A DNA stretch of 51,945 bases from positions 1-51,945 of the forward strand of contig JAJZFQ010000148.1 of NCBI GenBank assembly GCA_021805275.1, in the 5' to 3' direction. How positions within the stretch are numbered: position 1 is the stretch's first letter; every line of letters starts with the position of its first letter. Under the pieces are notes generated by a model. That model saw only the letters and a list, made by a program, of their open reading frames with translations. It was not told where the DNA came from and did not search any database. The stretch comes from Pseudomonadota bacterium (GTDB lineage: Bacteria; Pseudomonadota; Gammaproteobacteria; Steroidobacterales; Steroidobacteraceae). Both the position numbers and the translations under genes were made by a program. Below, piece after piece: positions 11,884 through 24,906 of this stretch.

Positions 11884-14487
11884 ATGAACAGCTCGAGCGC
11901 ATTGTCTGAAGCGGCACGGGTGGACGGCCACACGCCGGTCATGCAGCAGTACCTGCGGATCAAGAGCCGCCATCCCGATGCGCTGCTCTTTTACCGCATG
12001 GGCGATTTCTACGAGCTGTTCTACGACGATGCCCGGCGCGCTGCGGCGCTGCTCGACATCACCCTCACCTCGCGCGGGCACTCCGCCGGCCAACCGATCC
12101 CGATGGCCGGCGTCCCGGTGCACAGCTGCGAGGCGTACCTCGCGCGCCTGGTCCGCAAAGGCGAGAGCGTCGCGATCTGCGAGCAGATGGGCGACCCGGC
12201 CAAATCGAAGGGCCCGGTGGAGCGCGAGGTCGTGCGCATCGTCACCCCGGGCACGGTCACCGACGCGGCGCTGCTCGATGAGCGCCACGACACGCTGGTC
12301 GCCGCACTGGCGCGCGATGGCGAGCGCTTCGGCCTCGCTTGGCTCGATCTGGCCGCCGGCCGCTTCACCGTCCTGCAGTCGCTCGGCGCGGGCTCGCTCG
12401 CCGCCGAGCTCGAGCGCTTGAAGCCCGCCGAGCTGCTGCTCAGCGAGGACGCGCCCCAGGAGCTGCGCCGGGAGACGGCGCTGCGCACGCGCCCGCCGTG
12501 GCACTTCGAGCTCGCCAGTGCCTCGCGACTGCTCACCGACCAGTTGGGCACGCTCGATCTGAAGGGCTTCGGGGCCGATGATCTGCCGCTCGCGATCGGC
12601 GCGGCCGGGGCGCTGCTGCAGTACGTGCGAGATACCCAGAAGAGCGCGCTGCCGCACATCCGCGGGCTCACCGTCGAGGAGCGCTGCGACGGATTGCACA
12701 TCGATGCGGCCACACGCCGCAACCTCGAGCTCGACGCGAGCATGACCGGCCGCGAGGAGGCGACGCTTTTCGCGCTGCTCGACACCTGCGCGACCGCGAT
12801 GGGCTCGCGGCAGCTGCGCCGCTGGCTGAATCGCCCGCTCACCGATCACGGGCTGCTGCGCCAGCGCTACCAGGCGGTCGGCGCATGGCTCGACGGGCGC
12901 CGCTTTGAGGCGCTGCGCGAGCCGCTGCGCTCGATCGGCGACGTGGAGCGGATCCTCGCGCGGGTCGCGCTGCGGTCGGCGCGTCCGCGCGATCTGACGC
13001 AGCTGCGCGCCTCGCTCGAGGCGGTGCCGGCGGTTCGCGCAACGCTCGCGCCGGTGGACTCCCCGCTGATCCGCGCCCTCGGCGAGCGGATCGGCGTTCA
13101 CGCGGACGTCACGGAGCTGCTGCGTCGCGCGATCGCCGCGGAGCCAGCGACGTTCCTGCGCGACGGGGCGGTCATCGCCGCGGAGTGGGACGCCGAGCTG
13201 GACGAGCTGCGCCGCATCGCCACGCACACCGACGAGTTCCTCCTCGAGCTCGAGAGCCGCGAGCGCGAGCGCACCGGGATCGCCAGCCTCAAGCTCGGCT
13301 ACAACCGCGTTCAGGGCTATTTCATCGAGATTCCGCGCAAGGACGCCGAGCGGGCGCCGCCGGACTTCACGCGCCGCCAGACGGTCAAGTCCGCCGAGCG
13401 TTTCATCACCCCGGAGCTCAAGCGCTTCGAGGACAAGGTGCTCGGGGCGCGCGAGCGCGCGCTCGCGCGCGAGAAGGAGCTCTACGAGCAGGTGTTGAGC
13501 GCGCTCATCGCGCAGCTCGCGCCCCTGCAGAGCACCGCCGGGGCACTGGCCGAGCTCGATGCGCTCGCCGCGCTCGCCGAACGGGCGGGTGCCCTCGAGT
13601 GGACCGAGCCCGAGCTCACCGCGACACCGGGGATCGGCATCCTCGCCGGCCGCCACCCGGTGGTGGAGCGCTTCACCGCCGGGGCGTTCGTGCCGAACGA
13701 CCTCGCACTCGATGCCGAGCGGCGCATGCTGATCATCACCGGCCCCAACATGGGCGGCAAATCGACCTACATGCGCCAAACCGCCATCATCGTGATCCTG
13801 GCGCACATCGGCAGCTACGTACCGGCCGAACGGGCCGCGATCGGTCCGATCGACCGGATCTTCACCCGCATCGGCGCGGCCGATGACCTCGCCGGCGGGC
13901 GCTCGACCTTCATGGTGGAGATGACCGAGGCGGCGAACATCCTGAACAACGCCGGGGAGCGCAGCCTGATCCTGATGGATGAGATCGGACGGGGCACCAG
14001 TACCTTCGACGGCCTGTCGCTCGCCTGGGCCATGGCGCGCCACATCGGCACGCGGCTGAAGGCGTTCACGCTGTTCGCGACGCACTATTTCGAGCTGACG
14101 CGGCTGGTGAGCGAAATCGACGGCTGCGCGAATGTGCATCTGGATGCCACCGAGCACGGCGAGGACATCGTCTTCCTGCATGCGGTCAAGGAAGGCCCCG
14201 CCAACCGCAGTTACGGACTGCAGGTCGCACAGCTCGCGGGCGTGCCGCGCGAGGTCATCGCCCAGGCGCGCCGCTATCTGGAGGCTCTCGAGGCGCAGCG
14301 CGAGGCGCGCCAGGCCGTGCCACAGGCGCAGCAGGAGCTGCCACTGTTTGCCGCCGCGCCGCCGCCGGATCGGCTGCGCGAGGCGCTCGGGGCGCTCGAT
14401 CCGGATGAGCTCTCGCCGCGGGCGGCGCACGAGGCGCTGTACCGGCTGCGCCGTCTGCTCGAGGATGGCGCGGAGCGCGAGGGGTGA
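11884..14487 (+). CDS. mutS: DNA mismatch repair protein MutS
   Basis: ATP-dependent mismatch recognition protein of 867 residues. The N-terminal mismatch-binding domain has the Phe-x-Glu element in [13 protein letters not shown]. The core and clamp domains are complete. The ATPase domain has Walker [14 protein letters not shown], the ST-rich [14 protein letters not shown], Walker [17 protein letters not shown] and the ATHYFELT switch. The C-terminal [20 protein letters not shown] is the dimer/tetramer helix. The ATG follows GAGGATTG. Its stop overlaps the next gene as GTGA. In many relatives mutS lies next to recA/pncC; here five unrelated genes separate them. Confidence 0.98.
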   Translation: MNSSSALSEAARVDGHTPVMQQYLRIKSRHPDALLFYRMGDFYELFYDDARRAAALLDITLTSRGHSAGQPIPMAGVPVHSCEAYLARLVRKGESVAICEQMGDPAKSKGPVEREVVRIVTPGTVTDAALLDERHDTLVAALARDGERFGLAWLDLAAGRFTVLQSLGAGSLAAELERLKPAELLLSEDAPQELRRETALRTRPPWHFELASASRLLTDQLGTLDLKGFGADDLPLAIGAAGALLQYVRDTQKSALPHIRGLTVEERCDGLHIDAATRRNLELDASMTGREEATLFALLDTCATAMGSRQLRRWLNRPLTDHGLLRQRYQAVGAWLDGRRFEALREPLRSIGDVERILARVALRSARPRDLTQLRASLEAVPAVRATLAPVDSPLIRALGERIGVHADVTELLRRAIAAEPATFLRDGAVIAAEWDAELDELRRIATHTDEFLLELESRERERTGIASLKLGYNRVQGYFIEIPRKDAERAPPDFTRRQTVKSAERFITPELKRFEDKVLGARERALAREKELYEQVLSALIAQLAPLQSTAGALAELDALAALAERAGALEWTEPELTATPGIGILAGRHPVVERFTAGAFVPNDLALDAERRMLIITGPNMGGKSTYMRQTAIIVILAHIGSYVPAERAAIGPIDRIFTRIGAADDLAGGRSTFMVEMTEAANILNNAGERSLILMDEIGRGTSTFDGLSLAWAMARHIGTRLKAFTLFATHYFELTRLVSEIDGCANVHLDATEHGEDIVFLHAVKEGPANRSYGLQVAQLAGVPREVIAQARRYLEALEAQREARQAVPQAQQELPLFAAAPPPDRLREALGALDPDELSPRAAHEALYRLRRLLEDGAEREG

Positions 14488-14921
14488 AGCCCCTCATCCG
14501 CTCGGCCACCGCCGAGGACCGCCCGGCCATCCGCGCGCTCCTCGAGCAGGAGCGCCTGCCGGTGAGCGACCTGGATTCGAGCCATGCGCGCTTCCTGGTG
14601 GCCTGCGCCGGGGCGCAGCGGCTCGGTGCCGTGGCCCTTGAGGTCCATGGCGAGGCGGGGCTGCTGCGCTCACTGGTGGTGGCCGGCCCGTGGCGCGGCC
14701 GCGGACTGGCTCGCTCGCTGGTGAAGTCGCTCGAGCGCCAGGCGCGCGCCGCGGGCATCCGCGAACTGTGGTTGCTGAGCGAGAGCGCGGTGGGGCTGTT
14801 CGCGCGTCTTGACTACAGGCAGAGCGCGCGGACCGCGGCCCCCGCAGCTGTGCAGGCGAGCGGCGAGTTCCGCACGCTCTGTCCGGCGAGCGCTCGGTGC
14901 ATGCGCAAGGCACTGGCCTGA
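14484..14921 (+). CDS. GNAT acetyltransferase, ArsN2-like
   Basis: 145-residue acetyl-CoA-dependent N-acetyltransferase. It has the GNAT motif A region [24 protein letters not shown] and the motif B region [21 protein letters not shown]. The early [16 protein letters not shown] and the ending [16 protein letters not shown] are close to the ArsN2 group, which is annotated in arsenic resistance contexts. No arsenic gene is nearby, so the substrate is open. It starts with GTG, overlapping the mutS stop codon as GTGA, and is therefore translationally coupled to mutS. It is convergent with the hydrolase gene on the other strand. Confidence 0.83.
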   Translation: MKPLIRSATAEDRPAIRALLEQERLPVSDLDSSHARFLVACAGAQRLGAVALEVHGEAGLLRSLVVAGPWRGRGLARSLVKSLERQARAAGIRELWLLSESAVGLFARLDYRQSARTAAPAAVQASGEFRTLCPASARCMRKALA

Positions 14922-14941
14922 CCTGCGGGACGCCCCGGCGC

Positions 14942-15580
14942 TCAGTGCAGCGCAAAGTATCCGTTGCGCAGGAAGCCGACAGTCTCGCGTGCCACGCGCG
15001 CCGAGACCAGCATGCCCATGTGACTCACCGGCACCACGATGTGATCGGCGGCGCCGGGGAGCCGGGTCTCGCTCACCGCCACCGTGCCGTCGCTGTCCTC
15101 CTGGAAGCCGGCGAGAAACTGCCCGACCCCGAACGAGTAGGAGCCGGCAATAATCCCGAGCGGCCGGCCGAAGCTCCAGCGGCGCGCATGTGGGGTGAGC
15201 AGTTCCTCGGCCACCGAGCGGCCCATGAGGGCGCTGATGAAGCGCGACTGGCTCGCCTGCTCGGCCGCGCGGCTCGCCACGCAGGGGGTGCCGAGGAACA
15301 CCACGCGCCCCGGCGACTGTGGCCCGAAGCGCTCGAAGAAGCGATAGATGACCAGGCCCCCGAGGCTGTGCCCGACGAAGTGCACCCGGCGCGGGGCGAG
15401 TGCGGCGACGAACTGGTGCAGCTGCTCGGTGATCTCCTCCATGCCATGGATCACCGCCGAGTAGGCGAAGGCGTGCACCGTGGCGTCGAGCTCGCGGGCC
15501 AACCGGTGACGCAGCAGCAGCCCCTCGCCTCCCGACATCCACAGTCCGTGGACGTAGATGATGTGTTCCTGGGCGCTCAT
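14942..15580 (-). CDS. Alpha/beta hydrolase, lipase/PGAP1-like
   Basis: 212-residue hydrolase. It has the oxyanion-side [10 protein letters not shown] near the start, the nucleophile elbow VGHSLGGLV, and a late VSHMGML that supplies the catalytic histidine. An acidic residue near DSDGTVAV may complete the triad. No signal peptide is seen, so it is probably cytosolic. The open frame extends 14 codons further upstream to a TTG, but the ATG at 15580 starts right before EHIIYVHG and is preferred. It is last in the fmdB-DUF502-adh-aspS run. Substrate unknown, most likely an ester. Confidence 0.82.
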   Translation of the reverse strand: MSAQEHIIYVHGLWMSGGEGLLLRHRLARELDATVHAFAYSAVIHGMEEITEQLHQFVAALAPRRVHFVGHSLGGLVIYRFFERFGPQSPGRVVFLGTPCVASRAAEQASQSRFISALMGRSVAEELLTPHARRWSFGRPLGIIAGSYSFGVGQFLAGFQEDSDGTVAVSETRLPGAADHIVVPVSHMGMLVSARVARETVGFLRNGYFALH

Positions 15581-15638
15581 GCGTTGCTCGGCGCGGCAGC
15601 CGCCCCGGAGCCGGCCGCGCAATCCGTGGCGCGCTCGC

Positions 15639-17408
15639 TCACGCCACGGGCTTGCGCACCCGGATGTGCAACTCGCGCAGCTGGGCTTCGCTCACCTCGG
15701 TGGGCGCATCGGTGAGCGGGTCGGCGGCGGTCTGCGTCTTGGGGAAGGCGATCACCTCGCGGATGCTCTCGGCGCCGGCCATCAGCATCGCCAGGCGATC
15801 GAGCCCGAAGGCGATGCCACCGTGCGGCGGCGCGCCAAACTTCAGCGCATCGAGCAGGAAGCCGAACTTGGTCTGCGCCTGCGCGGGCTCGATGCCGAGC
15901 AGATCGAACACCGTCGACTGCATCTCCTGGCGGTGGATACGCACCGAGCCACCGCCGATCTCCGAGCCGTTGAGCACCAGATCGTAGGCCTTGGCAATGG
16001 CGCGGTCCGGGTCGGCGCGCAGCGCGGCCGGATCGTCGCTCTGTGGCGCGGTGAACGGGTGGTGCATCGCGACCCAGCGGCGCTCCTCGGCATCCCACTC
16101 GAACATCGGGAAATCGACCACCCACAGCGGCCGCCATCCCGGCTCGACCCGCGAGAGGTCCTGGCCGATCTTCAGGCGCAGCGCGCCGAGCGCATCGCTC
16201 ACCACCTTGGCGCTGTCGGCGCCGAAGAAGATCAGGTCGTTGTCGGCAGCCTGCGTGCGCTCGAGAATGCCCGCCACCGCCGCGTCGCTCAGGAACTTCA
16301 CGATCGGGGATTGCAGGCCCTCGCGCCCGCGGGCGCGCTCGTTCACCTTGATGTAGGCCAGTCCCTTGGCGCCGTAGCGCGCCACGTACGCGGTGTAGGC
16401 GTCGATCTGCGAGCGCGGCATCGCGCCGCCGCCCGGCACCCGCAGCGCCGTCACGCGCCCCTTGGGATCCTTGGCCGGGCCGCAGAACACTTTGAAATCG
16501 CAGTCGGCGACGAGGTCGGCGACGTCGGTCAGCTCAAGGGCGATACGCAGATCCGGCTTGTCCGAGCCGTAGCGGCGCATCGCCTCCTGGTAGCTCATGC
16601 GCGGGAATGGATCGGGCAGCGCCACCTGCAGCACCTCGCGGAAGAAGTGCCGCACCAGCGCCTCCATCAACACCATGATCTGCTCCTGGGTGAGGAACGA
16701 GGTCTCGATGTCGAGCTGGGTAAACTCCGGCTGGCGGTCGGCGCGCAAGTCCTCGTCGCGGAAGCAGCGCACGATCTGGTAGTAACGGTCGAACCCAGCG
16801 ACCATCAGCAGCTGCTTGAAGATCTGCGGCGACTGCGGCAGCGCGAAGAACTTGCCCGCGTGCGTGCGGCTCGGCACGAGGTAGTCACGCGCCCCCTCGG
16901 GGGTTGCCTTGGTCAGCATCGGGGTTTCGATGTCGATGAAGCCCTCGGCGTCCAGGTAGCCGCGCATGGCCTGCGTGATGCGGTGCCGCAGCCGCAGCCG
17001 CCGGTTCATCACTTCACGACGCAGGTCCAGGTAGCGGTAGCGCAGCCGCACCTCCTCGCCCACCGTCTCATCGAGCTGGAACGGCAGCGGCTCGGCGCGG
17101 TTCAGCAGCTCGAGCTCGGTGGCCAGCAGCTCCACGCCCCCGGAGGCGAGGTGCGCATTGAGGGTGCCCGCGGGGCGCTCGCGCAGGCGTCCCTTGACGC
17201 GCACGACGAACTCATTGCGCAGCCGCTCCGCCTCGCGGAACAGCGCCGGGCTGTCCGGATCGAAGACGATCTGCAGCAGCCCTTCCCGGTCGCGCAGGTC
17301 GATGAAGATGATGCCGCCGTGGTCACGCCGGCGGTGTACCCAGCCGGCGACCTGGAGAGTCTGGCCGATGAGCCGCTCGTCGACCTGTCCGCAGTAATGT
17401 GAACGCAT
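15639..17408 (-). CDS. aspS: Aspartate--tRNA ligase, probably non-discriminating (Asp/Asn)
   Basis: 589 residues, standard bacterial AspRS length, beginning [16 protein letters not shown]. The anticodon-binding OB domain has [11 protein letters not shown], and the class II core has [11 protein letters not shown], the GAD insertion domain, and a C-terminal [12 protein letters not shown] motif 3. Residue 30 is His and residue 81 is Gly. In characterised enzymes (Pseudomonas H31/G82 versus E. coli L30) this pair marks a relaxed enzyme that also makes Asp-tRNA(Asn), to be repaired by GatCAB. The frame is open 13 codons upstream, but the ATG at 17408 matches the family start. Confidence 0.96.
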   Translation of the reverse strand: MRSHYCGQVDERLIGQTLQVAGWVHRRRDHGGIIFIDLRDREGLLQIVFDPDSPALFREAERLRNEFVVRVKGRLRERPAGTLNAHLASGGVELLATELELLNRAEPLPFQLDETVGEEVRLRYRYLDLRREVMNRRLRLRHRITQAMRGYLDAEGFIDIETPMLTKATPEGARDYLVPSRTHAGKFFALPQSPQIFKQLLMVAGFDRYYQIVRCFRDEDLRADRQPEFTQLDIETSFLTQEQIMVLMEALVRHFFREVLQVALPDPFPRMSYQEAMRRYGSDKPDLRIALELTDVADLVADCDFKVFCGPAKDPKGRVTALRVPGGGAMPRSQIDAYTAYVARYGAKGLAYIKVNERARGREGLQSPIVKFLSDAAVAGILERTQAADNDLIFFGADSAKVVSDALGALRLKIGQDLSRVEPGWRPLWVVDFPMFEWDAEERRWVAMHHPFTAPQSDDPAALRADPDRAIAKAYDLVLNGSEIGGGSVRIHRQEMQSTVFDLLGIEPAQAQTKFGFLLDALKFGAPPHGGIAFGLDRLAMLMAGAESIREVIAFPKTQTAADPLTDAPTEVSEAQLRELHIRVRKPVA

Positions 17409-17421
17409 AAGGGGCGCGATG

Positions 17422-18423
17422 TTACGAAGCCGGGCCGCCCCCCGCAACCAGCACCGCCGCGCCCCGCAGGGTTCCGGCGCGCAGCCGCGAGAGCGCCTCG
17501 TTGGCCCCCTCCAGAGGAAAGCACTCCACCGTGGCGCGCAGCGTGAGCCGCGCGGCGAGGCGCATGAACTCCTCTCCGTCCGAGCGGGTGAGATTTGCCA
17601 CCGAGCGCACCTCCCGCTCGCCCCAGAGCAGCCGGTAGGGAAAGGCGGGGATGTCGCTCATGTGGATCCCGGCGCACACCACCCGCCCGCCGGGGCGGAC
17701 CGCCGCGAGCGCCGCCGGTACCAGCTCGCCCGCCGGCGCGAACAGGATGGCCGCATCGAGCGGCTCGGGCGCCCGGCGGTCCGAGCCGCCCGCCCAGACG
17801 GCCCCGAGCCGCCGGGCGAAGTCCTGGCTGGCCTCATCCCCGGGGCGGGTGAAGGCGTAGACCTCGCGCCCCGCGGCGCGCGCCACCTGCGCCAGCAGGT
17901 GCGCCGCGGCCCCGAAGCCGTACAGACCGAGCCGCGTGCCGGCGCCGGCTGCACGGTAGGCCCGATACCCGATGAGCCCGGCGCACAGCAGCGGAGCGAG
18001 TTCGGCCGCCGGCGCCTCGGCGGGCAGCGCCAGGCAGTAGCGCTCGTCGGCGAGCACCTGCTCGGCGTAACCGCCATCGAGCGTATAGCCGGTAAAACGG
18101 GCGTTCGGGCAGAGATTCTCGCGGCCCTCAAGGCACGCGCGGCATGCCCCGCAGGTCCCGCCGAGCCAGGGCACCCCGACGCGCGAGCCGACCGGCCAGC
18201 GGCCGGCCCCGGGGCCGCACTCGAGCACCGTGCCGACGATCTCATGACCCGGGGTCACCGGGCAGCGGATCTCGGGCAGTTCGCCGTCGAGCAGGTGCAG
18301 ATCGGTGCGGCACACGCCGCAGGCCTGCACCGCGATGCGCACCTGGCCCGGCCCCGGTGGCGGCAGCGCCAGCCTCTCGAGCCGCAGCGGCGCGCCGAGG
18401 GCGCGCAGGCGCATGGCCTTCAT
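17422..18423 (-). CDS. Zinc-dependent alcohol dehydrogenase family protein
   Basis: Medium-chain dehydrogenase/reductase of about 333 residues. Catalytic zinc ligands are in [14 protein letters not shown] and PGHEIVG. A structural zinc site with four cysteines is in [15 protein letters not shown]. The nucleotide-binding Rossmann loop is [17 protein letters not shown]. The segments [33 protein letters not shown] and [11 protein letters not shown] fit the zinc-binding ADH group known as adh_fam_2 (TIGR02822). The substrate is not predictable. It sits between DUF502 and aspS on the same strand with very short gaps, so it is probably co-transcribed. A GTG six bases upstream is an alternative start. 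Confidence 0.9.
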   Translation of the reverse strand: MKAMRLRALGAPLRLERLALPPPGPGQVRIAVQACGVCRTDLHLLDGELPEIRCPVTPGHEIVGTVLECGPGAGRWPVGSRVGVPWLGGTCGACRACLEGRENLCPNARFTGYTLDGGYAEQVLADERYCLALPAEAPAAELAPLLCAGLIGYRAYRAAGAGTRLGLYGFGAAAHLLAQVARAAGREVYAFTRPGDEASQDFARRLGAVWAGGSDRRAPEPLDAAILFAPAGELVPAALAAVRPGGRVVCAGIHMSDIPAFPYRLLWGEREVRSVANLTRSDGEEFMRLAARLTLRATVECFPLEGANEALSRLRAGTLRGAAVLVAGGGPAS

Positions 18424-18430
18424 CGGCACG

Positions 18431-19126
18431 CTACGCCGGCGGCAGCCGCTGCGGCGCGTCCTCTGGTGTCGGCGTGCTCGGCGGCGCCACGACGCCGCAG
18501 GTGATGATCATCCTCATGGCCGCATCGACGCTCATGTCGAGCTCGATCAGCTGGCGGCGCGGCACGATCACCAGCACCCCGGCGGTGGCATTGAGCGCCG
18601 CGGAGATATACACCGCCGCGTGCGGCTCCCCGGTGCGCGCGGAGATCTCCGCCACATTCTCGGCCGTGAGAAAACCCAGACTCCACACCCCCGCGCGGGG
18701 GTACTCGACCATCACCACCTTGCGGAACGCGCTTGACTGCGAGAACACGCTCTCGGCGAAGCTCTTCACGCCACCGTACACGGCACCCACGATGGGAATG
18801 TGGTGCAGGATCTCCTCGCCGTAGACCACCAGACGGCGCCCGATCAGGTTCGTCACCAGCAGCCCGGTGAGAAACAGCACCCCGAGGGCGAGCACCAACC
18901 CGACCACCGCCTGGACCAGGGGATCTAGCGCCACCGGGGCATAGCCGGGCGGCAGCGGCAGCAGCGGCACGATGCGATCGAGCACGTGCAGCAGGAACAT
19001 CACCACCCACATCGTCGCGCCGATGGGCAGCCAGAACAGCACCCCGGACAGCAGGATCCGCCGCAGGATCGAGCCGCGGCGCTTGGAGGCGGGCGGGACC
19101 GGGTGGGCCGTGCGCGGGACGTTCAA
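18431..19126 (-). CDS. DUF502 family membrane protein
   Basis: 231 residues with two transmembrane segments near the N-terminus (LSGVLFWLPIGATMWVVMFL and a second hydrophobic stretch near VVGLVLALGVLFLTGLLVTN). The conserved DUF502 core follows: GEEILHHIPIVGAVYGGVKSF, then FRKVVMVEYPRAGVWSLGF, and a C-terminal PRRQLIELDMSVDAAMRMIITCG. Function is unknown. It begins with TTG five bases after the fmdB stop. A DUF502 gene between fmdB and aspS is a recurring gammaproteobacterial arrangement. Confidence 0.88.
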   Translation of the reverse strand: MNVPRTAHPVPPASKRRGSILRRILLSGVLFWLPIGATMWVVMFLLHVLDRIVPLLPLPPGYAPVALDPLVQAVVGLVLALGVLFLTGLLVTNLIGRRLVVYGEEILHHIPIVGAVYGGVKSFAESVFSQSSAFRKVVMVEYPRAGVWSLGFLTAENVAEISARTGEPHAAVYISAALNATAGVLVIVPRRQLIELDMSVDAAMRMIITCGVVAPPSTPTPEDAPQRLPPA

Positions 19127-19130
19127 CCCG

Positions 19131-19568
19131 TCACCGCTTCGAGCGGCCCCGGGCCGTGCGCTTCGGCGCGCCCGCCTTGGCGCGCGTGCGGGCGCCGGGG
19201 TGGGCTGCGGGTTTCGTGCGCCGCCGCGCAGCGCCGGCCGGGGCGGGCTTGGCGGCCGGGGCGGGCTTGGCGGCCGGGGCGGCCGCCGCGGGAGCGCTCG
19301 CGCCCTCCGGGGTCGGGCTCTTGGCCGGTTCGGGCGCCGGGGTCGGCTCGGCCTCGGCGCCGGCGAGGTTGCGCTTGCTCTCCTTGTCCGACTTGAAATC
19401 GGTCTCGTACCAGCCGCTGCCCTTCAGGCGGAACACGGGCGCGGAGATGAGCTTCACGAGCGTCATGCGGGCGCACGAGGGACACTTCCTCAGCGGCGGA
19501 TCGGTGATCTTCTGCATGACCTCGACGTAGTACTGGCAACTGCGGCACTGGTATTCGTAGAACGGCAT
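19131..19568 (-). CDS. FmdB-type zinc ribbon protein with long Ala/Pro/Lys tail
   Basis: The first about 70 residues are a typical FmdB regulatory-type zinc ribbon. It starts MPFYEYQCRSC, a second CPSC follows, then LVKLISAPVFRLKGSGWYETDF. The remaining half is a low-complexity tail rich in Ala, Pro, Lys and Arg, ending RTARGRSKR, encoded partly by an 18-bp tandem repeat. The tail looks like the histone H1-like tails seen in some GC-rich proteobacteria. Function unknown; it heads the fmdB-DUF502-adh-aspS group. Confidence 0.88.
   Translation of the reverse strand: MPFYEYQCRSCQYYVEVMQKITDPPLRKCPSCARMTLVKLISAPVFRLKGSGWYETDFKSDKESKRNLAGAEAEPTPAPEPAKSPTPEGASAPAAAAPAAKPAPAAKPAPAGAARRRTKPAAHPGARTRAKAGAPKRTARGRSKR
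19236..19281. repeat. 18-bp tandem repeat inside fmdB tail
   Basis: The unit GGCCGGGGCGGGCTTGGC occurs at 19236 and 19254, and a third partial copy begins at 19272. It encodes repeated Ala-Lys-Pro-Ala-Pro-Ala residues on the minus strand. Confidence 0.9.
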
Positions 19569-19630
19569 GGTCAGAAGGTCTGTATGGGTGTGTGAAAAGG
19601 TCCCGGCCCGGCAAGTATACGCAATGGCCC

Positions 19631-22204
<2,574 letters not shown>

Positions 22205-22259
22205 CGGAGGCACCTGCGTCTCGGGGCTCCAGGCGCAATGGGGGCGCGGCCGACGCCGT

Positions 22260-23000
22260 TCAAGACCGCCAGATCAGCGCCGCCATGCGTCCGCAGCGCC
22301 CGTCACGCCGGTAGGAGAAGAATCTTGCGGCATCTGCGTATGTGCACCAGCCGCCGCCGTAGGTCCGGGCCACCCCGAGGGCGGCGAGGCGCTGTCGGGC
22401 GAGTGTGTACAGATCGCACTGCCATCGTCCGCGGGCGTTGGCTGCGAAGGCCGCCTCGGCGGCCGGATCGGCCTTGAGGAAGGCTGCGCGCACCTCGGCA
22501 CCGACCTCGAAGTGCCGCGGTCCGATGGCCGGTCCCAGCCAGGCGAGCAGCTCGGCCGGCGGGGCGCCGAGGGCGCGCACGGCCGATTCCAACACCCCGG
22601 CGGCGAGCCCGCGCCAGCCGGCGTGAGCCGCCCCGATCGCCGAGCCGTCGCGCGCCGCGAGCAGCACCGGCAGACAATCGGCCACCTGCACCACGCAGAT
22701 GCGCTCGGGCTCGCGGGTCACGGCCGCATCGGCCGGCCCACACCCCTCGCCCGCCTCGAGCGCGACGGCCTCGCAGCCGTGCACCTGCTCGAGCCAGGCC
22801 GGCTCCAGAGTCAGCCCGAGTCGCTCGCGCAGCAGCGCCCGGTTGCGCGCCACGGCCTCTGGCGCATCCCCGACGTGCGCGGCGCAGTTGAACGAATCGA
22901 AGGGCGGCGCGCTCACCCCCCCGGTGCGCAGCGTAAAGGCCGCGCGTACGCCGGGCGGGGCGGGCCAGTCGGGCTCGATCAGGTCAGCTCCGCCGCACAC
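22260..23000 (-). CDS. pgeF: Peptidoglycan editing factor PgeF (multicopper polyphenol oxidase/laccase family)
   Basis: Enzyme of the YfiH/DUF152 family. Relatives have been described as purine nucleoside phosphorylases and as editors that remove misincorporated amino acids from peptidoglycan precursors. Conserved residues are visible: the His in [12 protein letters not shown], Cys in [11 protein letters not shown] and His in [12 protein letters not shown], plus the C-terminal [16 protein letters not shown]. The frame runs open into rluD, but the GTG at 23000 gives 246 residues and has GGAG ten bases before it. It overlaps the end of rluD by 17 bases, so the genes are coupled. Confidence 0.93.
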   Translation of the reverse strand: MCGGADLIEPDWPAPPGVRAAFTLRTGGVSAPPFDSFNCAAHVGDAPEAVARNRALLRERLGLTLEPAWLEQVHGCEAVALEAGEGCGPADAAVTREPERICVVQVADCLPVLLAARDGSAIGAAHAGWRGLAAGVLESAVRALGAPPAELLAWLGPAIGPRHFEVGAEVRAAFLKADPAAEAAFAANARGRWQCDLYTLARQRLAALGVARTYGGGWCTYADAARFFSYRRDGRCGRMAALIWRS

Positions 23001-24003
23001 GCGCGTCGTGCTCCAGCGCTGCAACCAGGCGCGCCATGTCCGCCGGCATCGGCGAGTCGAACTCGAGCCGGCGCCCGCTGAGCGGATGCTCGAGCCCGAG
23101 GTGCGCCGCGTGCAGCGCCTGGCGTGTGAAGGTGCGCAACGCCTCGCTGAGCGCGGCGCTGCAGCCGGCCGGCAGGCGCTTGCGCCCGCCGTAGAGCGGA
23201 TCGCCGACCAGGGGGTAGCCGATGTGCGCCAGATGCACGCGGATCTGGTGCGTGCGGCCGGTCTGGAGCTGCACGCGCAGCAGCGTGTGGGCGGGAAAGC
23301 GCCGCTCGATGCGATAATGCGTGATGGCCTCGCGGCCGTCACCGCGCACCGCCATGCGCGTGCGCTGCGTGCGGTGCCGTCCGATGGGCTCATCGACGAT
23401 GCCGCCGCCGGTCATCGCACCGGTGCACACGGCCAGGTACACCCGCTCGATCGCGCGCGCGGCGAGCGCCTCGACCAGCCGGGCGTGAACCTCGGGGGTG
23501 CGCGCCACGACCAGCAGCCCGCTGGTGTCCTTGTCGAGGCGGTGCACCAGTCCCGCGCGCGGTACGCGCCCCAGCGCCGGATCGAGCGAGAGCAGCGCGT
23601 TCTGCAGCGTGTGATGGCGATTGCCCGCGCCCGGGTGCACGACCATCCCGACCGGCTTGTCGATGATGTAGATCCCGCGGTCGCGGTGCACCACGGTGAG
23701 GGCCAGCGCCTCGGGCTCGACCCGCGTGTCGGCCTTCCAGCGCGCCTGCACGCAGACCTGCTCGCCACCGAGCACCCGGTCCTTGCCGCGCAGCGGACGG
23801 CCGTCGACCTGGACCGCGCCAGCCTCGATCCAGCCCTGCAGCCGCGCGCGCGAGTACTGCGGCAACGCACGCGCGAGCGCCTGATCGAGGCGCAATCCGG
23901 CGGCCTGCGGCGGCAGCTCGATGCGGTGCTCGCGGAACTCCTCGGCCACGCCCGGGTCGGAATCCAAAGTTTCCGCGGGCGATTCGCTATACTCTTTTCC
24001 CAT
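22984..24003 (-). CDS. rluD: 23S rRNA pseudouridine synthase RluD
   Basis: Makes pseudouridines in helix 69 of 23S rRNA (1911, 1915, 1917 in E. coli). An N-terminal S4 domain ([35 protein letters not shown]) is followed by the RluA-type catalytic core with the catalytic Asp in [14 protein letters not shown] and the later [20 protein letters not shown]. The ATG at 24003 overlaps the divergent bamD ATG at 24002. A GTG at 23949 would give an N-terminus the same length as the E. coli protein and leave a 52-bp gap. The start is therefore uncertain. Confidence 0.94.
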   Translation of the reverse strand: MGKEYSESPAETLDSDPGVAEEFREHRIELPPQAAGLRLDQALARALPQYSRARLQGWIEAGAVQVDGRPLRGKDRVLGGEQVCVQARWKADTRVEPEALALTVVHRDRGIYIIDKPVGMVVHPGAGNRHHTLQNALLSLDPALGRVPRAGLVHRLDKDTSGLLVVARTPEVHARLVEALAARAIERVYLAVCTGAMTGGGIVDEPIGRHRTQRTRMAVRGDGREAITHYRIERRFPAHTLLRVQLQTGRTHQIRVHLAHIGYPLVGDPLYGGRKRLPAGCSAALSEALRTFTRQALHAAHLGLEHPLSGRRLEFDSPMPADMARLVAALEHDARVRRS

Positions 24004-24808
24004 GCTTCCCAATTCGTCCTCTCAGAGCCGCGCGCGCGGCGGGGTCGCGGTCGCGCTGTGCGTGGCGGTGCTCGCCCTCGCCGGCTGCTCGCACCGCAAA
24101 CTGATGCTGAACAGCCCTGTGGCCCTGTACACGCAGGCCCACAAGGACATGCACAACCTCGACTACAACGGGGCCATCAAGCTGTATCAGCGTCTCACGG
24201 CGGTCTTTCCGTTCTCGATCCAGGCGCGCCAGGCGGAACTCGACCTGATCTACGCATATTACCGCGCAGGGCAGGACGATTCCGCCATCGACGCGGCCAA
24301 TACCTTCATCCGGCAGCACCCGACCCACCCCCGGGTCGACTACGCCTGGTACATGAAGGGCCTGGTGCGCTTTCCGAAGCGCGCCAATCCGATCGAGCGG
24401 GCGTTCGGGGCGGACCTGTCCAAGCGCCCGCCGATCAACCTGCGCAAGTCCTTCCACGCCTTCCGCGTCGTCGTCACGCGCTTCCCGCACAGCCGCTACG
24501 CGGCCGACGCCTGGCAGCGCATGATCTACCTGCGCGACCGGATGGCCGCGTACGACCTGTACGTGGCGCGCTATTACTACAAGCGCGGGGCGTTCGTGGC
24601 GGCGCAGCGACGCTGCCGGCTGGTGATCGAGAACTACGAGGGCGCCCCCGCGGTGCGCGGGGCGCTCGCCGTGACGATCCTTTCCTACGACCGGCTGGGC
24701 CTGAAGACGCTCGCGGCGCAAGCCCGGCAGGTCTTCGCGGCCAACTACACCGGCACGGTGCAGCAGGCGGCGAACATCACCTACAAGCACTGGTGGCAGT
24801 TCTGGTAA
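24002..24808 (+). CDS. bamD: Outer membrane assembly lipoprotein BamD
   Basis: Lipoprotein component of the BAM complex that inserts beta-barrel proteins in the outer membrane. It has 268 residues with a signal peptide and the lipobox LAGC (lipidated Cys29). TPR-like helices follow (LYTQAHKDMHNLDYNGAIKL, AELDLIYAYYRAGQDDSAID, PRVDYAWYMKGLVRF). The YfiO landmarks include FRVVVTRFPHSRYAADAWQR and YVARYYYKRGAFVAAQRR. It is divergent from rluD, the same pairing as in E. coli. A TATACT at 23988 could be the -10 but sits very close to the ATG. Confidence 0.96.
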   Translation: MLPNSSSQSRARGGVAVALCVAVLALAGCSHRKLMLNSPVALYTQAHKDMHNLDYNGAIKLYQRLTAVFPFSIQARQAELDLIYAYYRAGQDDSAIDAANTFIRQHPTHPRVDYAWYMKGLVRFPKRANPIERAFGADLSKRPPINLRKSFHAFRVVVTRFPHSRYAADAWQRMIYLRDRMAAYDLYVARYYYKRGAFVAAQRRCRLVIENYEGAPAVRGALAVTILSYDRLGLKTLAAQARQVFAANYTGTVQQAANITYKHWWQFW

Positions 24809-24906
24809 GCCGGCGGCTGCCCGCCGGGGCCTGTCCCGGCTGAGCCCGGCCGCGCGGGTCCTCAGGCGGTGCGCCGGGCCACTTGCGGCCGGCGAGGAGC
24901 GGACCC

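Noticed and set aside
11851..14430. 859-codon minus-strand open frame opposite mutS
   Set aside because: It is the antisense shadow of mutS. GC-rich codon use leaves long open frames opposite real genes; the sequence is Arg/Ala/His-rich with no domain.
15558..17402. 614-codon plus-strand open frame opposite aspS
   Set aside because: aspS has all class II motifs; this frame has none.
23921..24001. Upstream extension of bamD by 27 codons
   Set aside because: It would bury the lipoprotein signal peptide; the ATG at 24002 gives a proper lipobox.
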